A DNA stretch of 64,000 nt, taken from Azolla caroliniana. Taxonomy: Eukaryota; Polypodiophyta. Below the pieces are notes generated by a model. It did not search any database and had not been told where the DNA came from. It saw only the letters and a program-made list of their open reading frames with translations. The stretch is from NCBI GenBank assembly GCA_043228905.1, contig JBHGNT010000007.1, positions 18,414,001 to 18,478,000 on the forward strand, written 5' to 3'. Shown one piece after another: positions 13,601-22,599 of this stretch. Made by a program: the position numbers and the translations under genes. Position 1 is the first letter of the stretch. Every line of letters begins with the position of its first letter.

Positions 13601-15625
13601 TCACCTTGCCTAAACCACTCCATGAGCAGCAATGCTGCCCACCTTTTTGAAAGAACAAAGGGTTTTGCAATATTGCTGATATCAGCACATTTTATGATCA
13701 TTCTAAGCAGAAGAATGGAATCAGCGGAACTAGTTGGGGGAGGCTTTGGTGTTACTGAGGCCCTGCGATTCCCCTCACGACCTCTGTTTGCTCCTTCAGC
13801 GAAGTCTCCACCATTACTCTGTGACCCTACCATAATATATGGAGGAGAATATTCAAAGGGACTTGCATCCATGTTCCTAGTCTTTAGGGTCTCCAAGATG
13901 TCAAAATGTTGATCCATATCCGTTGCAAGAACTGTTATTACAAACAACTTTCTAATATACCTTTGCTCGGCTTCTGAAAAATTTGCAAGAATGTTGGTCG
14001 ATTCATATGCCTACAAATTAGCACAGAAAAGATAGAATGATGAATTGTAAAACAATATATGAATGTTTTTTTTAGTGGTGATGTATTTATTGAAATATTG
14101 ATGTTCTTACCAAAATAGTTTTGATAGTAGTTGACGCATGATGCGATTCCAAGATAGAGAGGTCATTATAGCGTATTGCAAGTGGATCATTAGTCGCTGA
14201 CAAGAAAGCATTATTAACACCAGGATGGTCAACATCATGGCATAATGCTGCTAAAAGCAGTGCAAATATTTCCAGATCATTTAACTTCTTTTCACCTTCT
14301 ACAAGTGTTAACATCAGGTAACTGCATATTTCAAAACGCATCTGATCAGGAAAAACCTTTCATCAACAATGACCTAGCTTCTTCATGAACTTTCCCAATA
14401 TCACAGTTGACCTTAAATTTAAAAGAATAAAACATATTGGAAAAGCATACACTGTATGTAGAACATCACACGCATGCCGAAAATTGTGGTATGGCACATG
14501 AGCGTGATACTGTCCTATTATCTGAATCACACACAACAAAATTGGTGTTGTTACGTAGTTCTTTATAGTATATCTTGATAACTAAGATATTTATTGGTTA
14601 CCGATGTCACAAAGGGAAAAAATTTGTTAGGATCCAATGGAAGGGCATCAAACATGCCAACATCTTGAAATATTTTCTCTACCATCTGCAAAATGAATGC
14701 CAACTTAGAAATGTGATTACTGCAAGAGAAGAAGTTGTGGTAGAGATACTTGAAATTTTATCATACCTCCACCCAAAATTTAAAAAAAGAAACAAAAAAT
14801 TTTAAATAAAAATTACTTCCTCCAAATGCATCCTAAGCTCTTGGAAAATAAATGATCATAGATTCAGCTGTCTCACTTTGCAAGTTTTTAAACAAACTTT
14901 AAAGGCAGGTGTAGTTTACTACCTTCTATGGTTTAGAAACATTTTCATTTTGCTTTATTGTATAAGATATTCTAGAAGTTCTACACAGATGTACGCCATT
15001 GGAAAACATTAAGATAGCTATTCGTTTCTGGAACAGCCAATGAGTTTAGTTTCTGAATGGAATGTGTTTATAATGAAAGGCACAAGAAGGAAATTCAAAG
15101 AGCACCTATCTTGCTTTAATCAAAATGGTTCTACTACATGTTAAATAATATCATTTTGGCATGAGAGAGGTAGTATTCTTTTTCACCTTTGGGAGATCTT
15201 CTCTTCTTATGTCAAAGATATCGAAAGACCATGATTTTATCCCTTTGAGCGTTTCATGTAGATCTTTGGTAATATTTGCATCCTTTGATTTCTTTCCTTC
15301 CTGTAAAAACCCATTGTCTTGTATCAGATTGTTCAAGAGAATGGAATCCTTATTTACATCCACAAATTAGCTCTCGATGACAAACAGCCTAAGATTTCTA
15401 TTACATTTCTTTTCTTACACGGCAGAACCCTCTTGTTTTTCATCTCAAGAAAATAGATTGTGAAGGACACAAACTCTATTCATTTACTTTTAATAGATAA
15501 TTTTACAAAGGAGAAAGCCTCTATTTATTAAAAAGAAAATCAAAGAAAATGACCTCTTTTTTCAGCTTGCTGTATCTACTAGGTCTACTGAGGTGTCCAT
15601 CGGAAGAGCTTCTCCTCTTATCCAT
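2892..15625 (-). CDS. CAPE: CAPE: phosphodiesterase / adenylyl cyclase fusion, 16 exons
   Basis: This is a bifunctional cAMP enzyme expected both to make cAMP (class III adenylyl cyclase) and to hydrolyse it (HD phosphodiesterase). Exons read by eye, 5' to 3': 15625-15554, 15300-15187, 14685-14602, 14521-14453, 14341-14111, 14010-13535, 12029-11876, 9369-8573, 7580-7415, 7245-6658, 6578-6495, 6385-6287, 6202-6082, 4998-4775, 3644-3521 and 3403-2892. They sum to 3,915 nt, which is 1,304 residues plus stop. Every junction uses AG and GT and keeps frame. The start ATG has an in-frame TAG 27 nt before it. Order: PDE about 50-400, polar linker 401-600, four-helix block 603-706, helix about 764-782, loop domain 783-917, helix 918-940, cyclase about 945-1300. 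The fusion matches CAPE proteins of land plants with swimming sperm. The first intron donor (GTCATT) is weak, so exon 1 is the least certain part. Confidence 0.92.
3981..4340 (-). mobile_element. Probable solo LTR in CAPE intron 14
   Basis: Read on the minus strand this 360-bp segment begins TGTTGAGAAT and ends CTTTGCA, the TG...CA form of Ty1/copia LTRs. It contains a TATATAAAA box near the middle. Its flanks are GGTAA (3976-3980) and GGCAA (4341-4345), a 5-bp target duplication with one mismatch. No internal retroelement sequence is attached, so it would be a solo LTR in the same direction as the host gene. Confidence 0.45.
6495..9369 (-). CDS. CAPE: CAPE exons 8-11: membrane region with voltage-sensor-like helices
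   Basis: Exon 8 starts with about 200 polar, Ser/Gln-rich residues. Four hydrophobic helices then follow at about 603-618, 634-652, 658-682 and 687-706. The third reads FLGLSFWLDLIGSITLVPLI, like the S3 helix of ion-transport domains. The fourth, MARAAQAAKSFTRAAK, carries Arg691, Lys697, Arg701 and Lys704 at near three-residue spacing, as in S4 voltage sensors. No pore helix or selectivity filter follows. A fifth helix (about 764-782) and a sixth (918-940, LGFTIIILLILSAWSFFLSW) enclose 135 residues that may be an extracytoplasmic sensor. The two joins either side of exon 9 restore SFW-LDL and TAK-FFRLGYK. Confidence 0.8.
7811..7905. repeat. Compound microsatellite (AAAT)n-(TA)n in CAPE intron 8
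   Basis: About eight AAAT units are followed by roughly 30 TA dinucleotides. It lies in the intron between exons 9 and 8, which otherwise shows nothing. Confidence 0.95.
9514..9614. repeat. Left 101-bp target-site duplication of the LINE
   Basis: It pairs with 10683-10783 at 96 of 101 positions. It begins AAGAATATATTACT and ends ATCATCGCATTA. Confidence 0.9.
9588..10463 (+). pseudogene. LINE reverse transcriptase C-terminal fragment with zinc motif
   Basis: This 291-codon open frame has an apparent ATG that lies within the target duplication, so the frame is really the truncated tail of a longer ORF2. Residues about 110-150 read LRISSHQLEIENGR and then ERLCRLCHIEIEDEYHFTC, with CxxC and HxxC. 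That is the zinc-binding motif common at the C-terminus of plant LINE reverse transcriptases. No RT active site is present. The frame has no internal stop, but it cannot encode a functional enzyme alone. Confidence 0.82.
9615..10682 (+). mobile_element. 5'-truncated LINE in CAPE intron 7, antisense to the gene
   Basis: This insertion of about 1.07 kb has a coding part (9588-10463), a 3' UTR and a (TTTC)n tail at 10637-10678. It is bounded by direct repeats of 101 bp at 9514-9614 and 10683-10783 that differ at five positions. This is the form of target-primed insertion: truncated 5' end, simple tail, target-site duplication. It lies opposite to CAPE within a 2.5-kb intron and does not touch an exon. 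The rest of the intron (10784-11875) shows no gene. Confidence 0.88.
10683..10783. repeat. Right 101-bp target-site duplication of the LINE
   Basis: It pairs with 9514-9614, begins directly after the (TTTC)n tail and ends ATCATCACATTA. Confidence 0.9.
11876..15300 (-). CDS. CAPE: CAPE exons 2-7: class I phosphodiesterase module
   Basis: This block encodes the 3',5'-cyclic-nucleotide phosphodiesterase. Visible motifs are YHNFRHACDVLHT at residues 101-113 (catalytic His102, metal His106), CHDVDHPG at 147-154 (His148, Asp149 and His152), SILESHHAS at 175-183, and KCADISN at 297-303 with the distal metal Asp300. All metal ligands and the catalytic His are present, so hydrolysis is chemically plausible. 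Between LATDMDQHFD and the distal Asp there is a low-complexity insert at about 234-285. By eye alignment the position of the usually invariant purine-binding Gln (Q in SQVGFI of animal PDEs) is Thr352 in MTLGCIEYI, and the following Phe is Cys355. Substrate preference is therefore uncertain. Confidence 0.92.
12030..13534. other. CAPE intron 6, no other gene
   Basis: This 1.5-kb intron lies between exons ending CCCGATGTTTTGCA and beginning GGAAATGACA. Joining them restores KPDVLQ-EMTLGCIEYI. The short open frames inside have no recognisable product. Confidence 0.75.
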
Positions 15626-16013
15626 GGAATCTCTCTCTTCCTCCGTTTTCTATGGCTGTAAATTGATAAGCATAGAAAAAGAAAAAAAAACATTGAAAGC
15701 AAAAATCAAACTGTGTCCTTCTTTTCCTGTGTAAAATTGGAAGGAAATTGAAAACAGAACAATCAAACAGAGATGCTCATCTTTTCTTTTGGTTTTACCT
15801 TTAATGGACTTTCATTTCACAGTGTAGATGGACTTGTTGTGACTGCATGGAATAGTTTTGTTTAAAATATCTGCATGAATTCACGATGTTCCAGCTTCAT
15901 AAGTTGATATGATGGATGGATCTTCCACCTTCACAATTTCTTGGTCTCCATCACCATCGATCGCATCAGATGCAGAGCAATCCATCATCCTCTGCAAACC
16001 ATAAAACGACCTT
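15626..16013 (-). promoter_or_regulatory. CAPE 5' flank / probable 5' UTR
   Basis: An in-frame TAG at 30-28 nt before the ATG and an AATTTACAG just upstream of it suggest that a 5' UTR intron may end there. No clear TATA box could be fixed, so the transcription start is unknown. Confidence 0.35.
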
Positions 16014-16248
16014 GACAGTTCGTTTTTGTGGCTATGTATTTCTTTGCTTTCATTTCTTCTGTATTTCCGATTGTTATTTCATTGTTTTAATTTTTTATTT
16101 CATTAATTACTTCTGTAATTATTAACTTTTTGACAGTTCGTTTTTTGTGGCTATGTATTTCTTTGGTTTTATTTTTTCTGTATTTCCGATTGTTATTTCA
16201 TTGTTTTAATTTTTATTTCATTAATTACCTATATTAATTATTAACTTT
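16014..16248. repeat. Two-copy tandem repeat, about 118-bp unit
   Basis: Copies lie at 16014-16131 and 16132-16248. Both start GACAGTTCGTTTTT and share GTATTTCCGATTGTTATTTC. Small indels separate them. Confidence 0.9.
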
Positions 16249-16660
16249 CCTACTTTGTTTATTTATCTATTTTAATCTTAATTTGAGTATTTAGTTTTTG
16301 TTGATTATGTACCTTTGCCTGTTTATTATCTAATTATTGAGTTATTTTTAATTTTATTTGACCTTCTTTTTTATTTTATTTTTAATTATTATTATTATCA
16401 TTTTTAAAATTTTATTACCTCTTTATTGTCTTATTAATTATCTATTTTTATTTTTATTTGCGCCTTGCTTATTTGTTTTTTTTAGTTATTTATTTATTTT
16501 TATTTTTATTATCTTTTTAATTTATTACCTTATTTGCTTATTTATATAGTTTAATTCTTTACTTGAGTTTTACTTCTTCAGTTTTTTGAATCGCCTTTTT
16601 TTAATTTGTGTATATTTTAGATTTAATTATTATTTATATGTTTTGTTTGTTTGTTTTGGA
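16249..16660. other. T-rich low-complexity tract
   Basis: The + strand is dominated by T with scattered ATT and ATC, with almost no runs of A longer than four. No gene was found. It marks the boundary between the CAPE region and the repeat mosaic to the right. Confidence 0.7.
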
Positions 16661-16754
16661 TAATTTGGTGATGATGATGGGAGTCTACAATTGTAATTTG
16701 TGGTGTCAAGAGTAACATTAGAATTTAAAGAGAAGAGATATCCGTTCACGTCAA

Positions 16755-17030
16755 TTGTAGGGTTTAGGGTTTAGGGGCGTTGTCCCAGCCATCCCTAACG
16801 TTTTTAACGTCTCTATGTCTAAGGTCCACGGAAAGCATTACCTGCTGCAACCACAAGCACGTGATTTGTTGTTGGACATATTCAGCTCGGCGACTTGTTG
16901 TAAAGTATCGAGCTCTATTGAATGGGTCGAAGCGTGGAGGGATCAAATGGGCTCATAAGGATGTGAGCAAGCATGGTTTCGATTCTATCACGGTAAGAAC
17001 TATTCCAGCACCATATATGATATAAATTGT
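16755..17030 (+). other. Telomere-like motif followed by unrecognised exon-like ORF
   Basis: GGGTTTAGGGTTTAGGGG at about 16760-16777 is two and a half plant telomere units (TTTAGGG). It is followed by an 81-codon frame (16780-17025) of above-average GC, with a good donor-like GGTAAGAAC at about 16992. I do not recognise the product. It could be a first exon divergent from CAPE or a transposon scrap. Confidence 0.3.
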
Positions 17031-17289
17031 CACATTAGAAATCCAAGTAGTCTATCATAATTGGATTCACCATATCAGGTTTTAAAATGTCATGCCAAGT
17101 CCCGTTTTTACGCACTTTAACATGGCATTAGAGGTTTTAAGGGTTGTGTGTGTTCATCGAATACTAGGTTATCCCACTAACCATCAATTCAACAATGGGT
17201 TAGGCGTCCATTGGTTTGTGTGATTTGCATTAGCGAGTTTTCTCGGTTTTAAATTGGTTCAAATATTTTAGAGCTTGGCAAACATAGTG

Positions 17290-19250
17290 ACTGAATGGAA
17301 TGGATTCTTCTAGAGTTGCAAGAGAATTTTTTGTTATGCATCATGCGTATTTTTCTATTTATAGGAAGGTGAGTTTTCCTATAATCTTCTTATTATGTGG
17401 TTGGAGGGGGGAATTGTTAATGGTTTTGGCAACACTTTATGTGTGTAAATGGGCCATGGATGCCTAACTTTTTTTTTTATATAGATTGCGAACAAGGTCA
17501 CAAATATATGTATTTACATATATACTACTTCCAGAGGGGGAGGGGGGGAAGGATATGGGCATATATTTGAAGGTGTGCAAAATGAAGATTGAGAGCAAGA
17601 TTCGGTCTTCTTTGCTTCATCCATCAATGCCTTGTGCAATAAATAAACGACAACAGATTGGGCCTCATTGTCTCGACTCTCCATCACTAGCTATGTGCAA
17701 TCAAGTTTTGATGGTTAATTTTGCTTTGTTGAGTTAAAGAATCAGCGGATTTTCTTTTCTATTTTCTGCGTAACATTGTAGTCTATCTAGAGTAAAACCT
17801 TGTTGAACATTTTTATCTGTTGATAGTTAATAGTTTTCTAGACTTGGTCCCATGGTTTTAAAGATAAACAAAAGTTGTTGGTGTATTTCAATTAAATTTT
17901 TTTTGTTGTTTATCTTAAATAACTTGCATAAGATCTTATTTGTTTCCTAATCAAGTAGTAATAGTATATGATGATGTGTTCTTGGAGGAAGGTGGTGACG
18001 ATGAGGTTTTGATACAATGATTAATGTTATTCTGAGTGGGTTTGTTATTCAAAGTACCCGCAAGTAACGGACGATGAATGGAAGAATATGTTATTTATCT
18101 TGTTAATTGTCCACCTTGGTAAACTCCTTCAAAATCACTAGTGATGTGATGACAAAACCTCTTATCATTAGTAAATATTAATTGATGCACATCAGTAGTT
18201 TCCCAAGTGACCATAATTATTGAGCAAATGTAAACCATTTACCGGTTTTGGATCAAATTGCAATAACTTTATGATCTTCCTCTTCTGTTTACAAAATGTA
18301 TCCAACTTATGATCATTTATAGGTAGCTTCTCTATAGAAGATTGGATTGGTGAGGAATTCTAATCTTCTTCACTACACGATGGGTGATAGGTAATATATT
18401 ACATTAAGGTATGCTTCAATCATATTCAGATTAGTCCTACCCATTCCCCATTGTATACATATAATATACATATGTATATGGTTTCTTCCTTTTCCAATCT
18501 TAGTATGCAAGAGATAAGATAAAACAAGCTTAAGAGCTTTAGACTTAGGTTCTGATTATGAACCACAAATGGCATCCACATCTTTTTCAGGTGGAGAGTG
18601 AGTGGAATCCATCCATGCATTCACATAGATTGCATCCATGCATACAGAAAATGGCTCCCTAACTCATAACAAGGATTTAATATATCCCACATTCAAAAGG
18701 TCTACAATAAATAAAGCTTATAAGGAACCAGAGGAATGCAATTGTGATCAGCAATGAGGATGCATGTTGCACAACAGCATAGCCTAGCTGTGATATTAGC
18801 TTGATTACTAGTGATAACAAGGTTGCACTCAAATCTGAGCCATTTTTATGCTTTTTGACACAAGCACTTGGAGAAATTTGGTGTATAATTTGTATGTTAT
18901 ATGTATATACCAATGATATTAGGGAGGAATCTAAACCTCTCCATTAAAATTACTATATGTCACGCCGATGGTAATTGTGTGCTATGGAGATGGAGTTGAT
19001 TGAATATTTCACCTTTTGTGACATAATATGACCAAATTTGACCGGAACAACATTCGCAACTGTTTGATTTTGTCGACGGAATGAATCGACATAGAGTCCA
19101 AAGCGCAAACACATCTTATTGTGTTATTTGTGCATATTTTGCTAAAAACAAAAAGAACGCAACAACGATACATTGTGTAGGTGTAATTGAGAGATGCAAG
19201 AAATCGATCTTACACTTTGGTTTTTCTCATGTCAAGCGATTGTGGAATTG
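17290..19250. repeat. Segmental duplication, copy 1 (partner 35416-37360)
   Basis: About 1.96 kb match 35416-37360 in the same orientation. Shared words include GATTCTTCTAGAGTTGCAAG and GAGATGCAAGAAATCGATCT, and the blocks keep the same order and spacing with small indels. The block carries a family A RNA unit at its right side. No protein gene is evident. Confidence 0.85.
18746..18846 (+). ncRNA. Family A small RNA unit A1 (box C/D-like, Pol III type-3 promoter)
   Basis: USE-like ATCCCACAT at 18683-18691 is followed 26 bp later by TTATAAG (18718), the spacing of plant Pol III snRNA promoters. The RNA starts about 28 nt on. Boxes seen are C-like ATGAGGA, C'-like GTGATAA, and D CTGA in AAATCTGAGC. 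An internal CAGC...GCTG hairpin and a T5 run at 18843 complete the unit. The assignment to box C/D RNA is inference from these boxes. I do not recognise a named RNA. Confidence 0.5.
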
Positions 19251-19730
19251 TGTAATTGATATACAAATACTACTCGGAATTCGTTGTATGGTCGCAATTT
19301 CTCACACTGTTATATCGGCGCGCTCCATACATACATATATATATACATACATACATACATATATATATATACATATATCTACTACTGCGATTTTTTACTT
19401 GTAAATTACCAAGTTTAAATGTAAACTTGATGGTTGTAGCATGATTCCACCCTCCCCATCCTGATCTCTTCATGGAATTGAGAGGTTTTCAATCGCTCCA
19501 TTTTTGCTTGTGGTTCCAAATTTGGGAGGTTTTTGATGCCTCATTAGTGATCTCCATCTCCATGCCAATACAGTTAGTTAGTACAGTCCAATCTTCTCAA
19601 ATACATTACATAGAGAGCTAATGGTGGGCAAAGCATTTTTGGAAGAGTAAAAGAAATCAAGCTCAGAAAAATCACGAGTAATTAAGCTACTACACCGATC
19701 TAATCATTTGCTTTAAATCTAGATTGAGAA

Positions 19731-19780
19731 AAAATTTGGACCATTTCTCGATTTGTGCGTGTCATCCTTGCGCAGGGGCC

Positions 19781-19812
<32 letters not shown>

Positions 19813-19832
19813 TCAGATGTCCCCGAAGGGAC
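19731..19832 (-). ncRNA. U6: U6 spliceosomal RNA gene 1
   Basis: This is a full-length plant U6 snRNA gene of 102 nt. It has the 5' hairpin GTCCCTTCGGGGACATC, the invariant ACAGAGA box that pairs with the 5' splice site, the AGCATGGCCCCTGCGCAAGG region used in U4/U6 pairing, and the 3' TGGTCCAAA followed by Ts. Upstream are TATATATAT (about 19857-19865) and a USE with TCCCACAT (19892-19899). The promoter and body both look intact, so it is probably functional. Confidence 0.95.
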
Positions 19833-19929
19833 AAAGATTAAAGCCATTCTCTGCAGATATATATAGACTTATACATCTTCTCTGCCTCTGTATGTGGGAC
19901 TTAAATAGAAGGAATTATATACGAATTTT

Positions 19930-20035
19930 GTGGCAGAAGTAGATGATCAATCCGCATACGCGATTAAACAATATTTACAGGATTTCTTAGTTAGAAGGCT
20001 TATTAATTTTAGAATTGGGTTGAATGTAGGATAAG
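19930..20035 (-). promoter_or_regulatory. Family B Pol III-type promoter unit, decayed USE
   Basis: On the minus strand a USE with one change (TCCTACAT) is followed by a degenerate TATA region and then the conserved core GCGTATGCGGATTGATCA. The same order occurs at 40260-40363 and 58808-58908. It lies directly upstream of the U6 gene 1 promoter. The transcript's 3' end could not be placed. Confidence 0.4.
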
Positions 20036-20237
20036 TTAAATCCTGTCATTAGACCGCCATTGCTTCCTGATTCATTGAATGGTGCCGAATTCTCGCATTA
20101 TACATAGATATGCTCCATGGATACAATGTATCTACTACTAGCATTGATCATGTTTTTCTTCTGGTTTTTCACTTGGTAATACCAAGTTTAATGTAGAAAC
20201 ACTTGATGGTTGCAGCATGATTCCGCTATTATAATAG

Positions 20238-20711
20238 TTCCGAGATCGTGATCTTCAAGGGATTGAGCTTAAATTGATATTGTGTGACATGTTAATGTTT
20301 CATTATGCAACTATAGTTCCGAGAGATCGTGATCTTCAAGGGATTGAGCTTAAATTGATATTGTGTGACATGTTAATGTTTCATTATGCAACTATAGTTC
20401 CGAGAGATCGTGATCTTCAAGGGATTGAGCTTAAATTGATATTGTGTGACATGCTAATGTTTCATTATGCAACTATAGTTCCGAGATCGTGATCTTCAAG
20501 GGATTGAGCTTATATTGATATTGTGTGACATGCTAATGTTTCATTATGCAACTATAGTTCCGAGATCGTGATCTTCAAGGGATTGAGCTTAAATTGATAT
20601 TGTGTGACATGCTAAGGTTTCATTATGCAACTATAGTTCCGAGAGATCATGATCTTCAAGGGATTGAGCTTAAATCGATATTGTGTGACATGCTAATGTT
20701 TCATTATGCAA
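20238..20711. repeat. Six-copy tandem repeat, 79/81-bp units
   Basis: Units start at 20238, 20317, 20398, 20479, 20558 and 20637. They alternate between 79 and 81 bp because of one GA dinucleotide (CCGAGATC versus CCGAGAGATC). Each carries CATGCTAATGTTTCATTATG, a word that occurs once per copy in the family A flanking sequence elsewhere. The short repetitive open frame across it is an artefact of the 81-bp period. Confidence 0.95.
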
Positions 20712-20889
20712 CCTGACAAAGCACGGGCAAAGATGATAATGTTTTAATTGTGAGGTTCTTTTGCGGTTCCAAATTTGGGAGGCTTTTGATTCCTCATAGT
20801 GATGTCCATCTCCATGGCATACAGTTAGTGGTAGTCCAATCTTCTCCATGCATAGATAGAGAGAGGTAATGGAAGGCCAACAAAACATA

Positions 20890-20986
20890 AAAAGCTCAGA
20901 AATGGGTGCAACTTGTCTTCACTAGTTATCAAGGAAGTATCACAGCCGGGCTTGGCTGCTATGCACCAATCTCCTCATTGCTGATC
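20890..20986 (-). ncRNA. Family A small RNA unit A2 (box C/D-like)
   Basis: USE ATCCCACAT (complement of 21042-21050) and TATAAAT (about 21008-21015) lie upstream. The RNA runs GATCAGCAATGAGGAG, then hairpin GCAGCC...GGCTGT, then C'-like GTGAAGA, then TTTCTGAGC, ending in T5 at 20889-20893. All three boxes and the terminator are present, which makes this one of the best-preserved copies. Confidence 0.55.
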
Positions 20987-21118
20987 TATACAACCTCGTT
21001 CTTCACTAATTTATAAGCTTCTTGTAGTTTAAGACTTCTGAATGTGGGATAAATTAGATAGGAAGCCATTGGTCTTGGATGCACCCTCAAACCCGAGTCT
21101 AAATAGCTTTTCAAACAT

Positions 21119-21830
21119 TTTCTATGCAATGAATGCTCTATGTGTAGGTGATATGCTAGAATAAGAGGTAGACCAAGCAATATGTTGAGGAAAACCATAA
21201 CAATCATGAGGGACTCTTGCCTTACTACGAGAGGTCCTCCTAACCGCTATAGGAGAAGGCCTGGAAATCATATCACCTGTGTTTTCTGGGTTTGAGAGTT
21301 CTATAGGTATTTCAAAAGTCGAGGCAAGTCGGGACATGCGACTTGATGGCACAAGTGGCATTGTAGACGTGTTCATATTTGCTTCATTCTGCCCTGTCCT
21401 CTGGGTATACACCTTTAACTCTACCTCAGCTTGAGTTCCAACAAATACAAGTTCCTCTTCCTCTTTTCCTTCTTCTTCCTCATCTCCTACTCTCACTTGT
21501 TTCTCAATTGGTGTCGGGATGCACAAAGGTATTGACCTTATTTTCAACAACCTCTCACCACTATCTCCTTCTTCCCTCATATTTTCAATGTCAATTGAGT
21601 AATCAAAGGGTGGGGTGAAGTTACTTCCTGTTTATAATACAATTGCAACTACCGAAAATGTACATCCATGCTCAACAAACATACCTTTTTTGTGTGGCAA
21701 AGTATCCCACAAATATATATTTCACCACTCTGGGATCAAGTTTTCCTACATATGGTCTAATGTCCTTCACAAAACACACGCACATTGAAAGGAAGGATCC
21801 CATATCTCCTTACAACAACTCACATGGACA
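21119..21830 (-). pseudogene. Ty1/copia pol fragment (integrase end to RT linker), broken
   Basis: In translation the right part reads VCFVKDIRPYVGKLDPR and then KYIFVGYFATQKRYV, the GKLDPR...GY signature of the copia integrase C-terminus. After a frameshift near 21675 and a stop, the left part continues with an acidic linker, ELKVYTQR, and the motif IAVRRTSRS...SISPTHRAFIA that precedes copia reverse transcriptase. The fragment ends abruptly at 21119 where family A flank resumes, so it is an insertion remnant. It cannot be functional. Confidence 0.75.
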
Positions 21831-22499
21831 CTTCCATGGTAACTAAACACAAGGGCAGTGATGGTTTACAAGGACCATTTAAAACGAGGATATACTTAAT
21901 CAGAACAAAAAATAAATACATTATCGCCATCACAATTACATCTTAATGTCCTGCCAATATGTACATGCATGAGTTCATAACAATCAAGAACTATTGGAAG
22001 TAGAAATAAAAAACAATGTGGAAAAATCAAGAGTGCCATAACTTCTTGCATTTCTCAATTACATGCCTACAATGTGACATTCTTGCACTTAGTGAATATG
22101 CAACAATAACATGAAAGAGGTGTTCATTCTTTGATTCTACCGTTGGTTCATGGCATCGACTTGTCAAGCAATCATAATTTAACATCTTTTGGCCGTTGAT
22201 GATAATATGTGTCATAAGAAATCGCAAATCGATAAACTCTTCCCATCTGGATGTTCAACCATGATCTTCAAGGAACTGAACTTGAGATTGTGACATGCGA
22301 ATGTTTCATTAAATGCAACCCAAGCACGGGGCTATAGAGGACAAAGTTTAATTGTGAGGTTTCAATCTCTCCATTTGATTGTAGTACCAAAATTGGGAGG
22401 TCTTGGATTGCTCATAGTGATCTCCATCTCCATTACATACATTTAGTCGTAGTCCAATCTTCTCCATGCATAGATAGAGAGAGCTTACGGATGGCAAGA

Positions 22500-22595
22500 A
22501 GTAAGCTCAGAAATAGGTGTAGGATTTCTTCACAAGAAATCAAGACATTTCTGCAGCCGGACCTGGCTGCCATGCACCGATCTCCTCATTGCTGG
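22500..22595 (-). ncRNA. Family A small RNA unit A3 (box C/D-like)
   Basis: USE ATCCCACAT (22653-22661 complement) and an ATATAAAT-like TATA (22617-22626) lie upstream. Boxes ATGAGGA, GTGAAGA and CTGA are all kept, as is the hairpin GGCAGCC-AGGTC-CGGCTGC. The T-run is lost (CTTACTTCTT), so Pol III termination would occur further downstream. Confidence 0.5.
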
Positions 22596-22599
22596 TTAA

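Noticed and set aside
20274-20492. Open frame encoding a 27-residue peptide repeated
   Set aside because: It is produced by the 81-bp tandem period. It breaks where units are 79 bp, and no start context or domain supports it.
22560-22595. GGTGCATGGC in family A as an 18S rRNA fragment or guide
   Set aside because: It matches the sense strand of a conserved 18S stretch for only ten bases. A guide would need the antisense, and flanking bases do not match.
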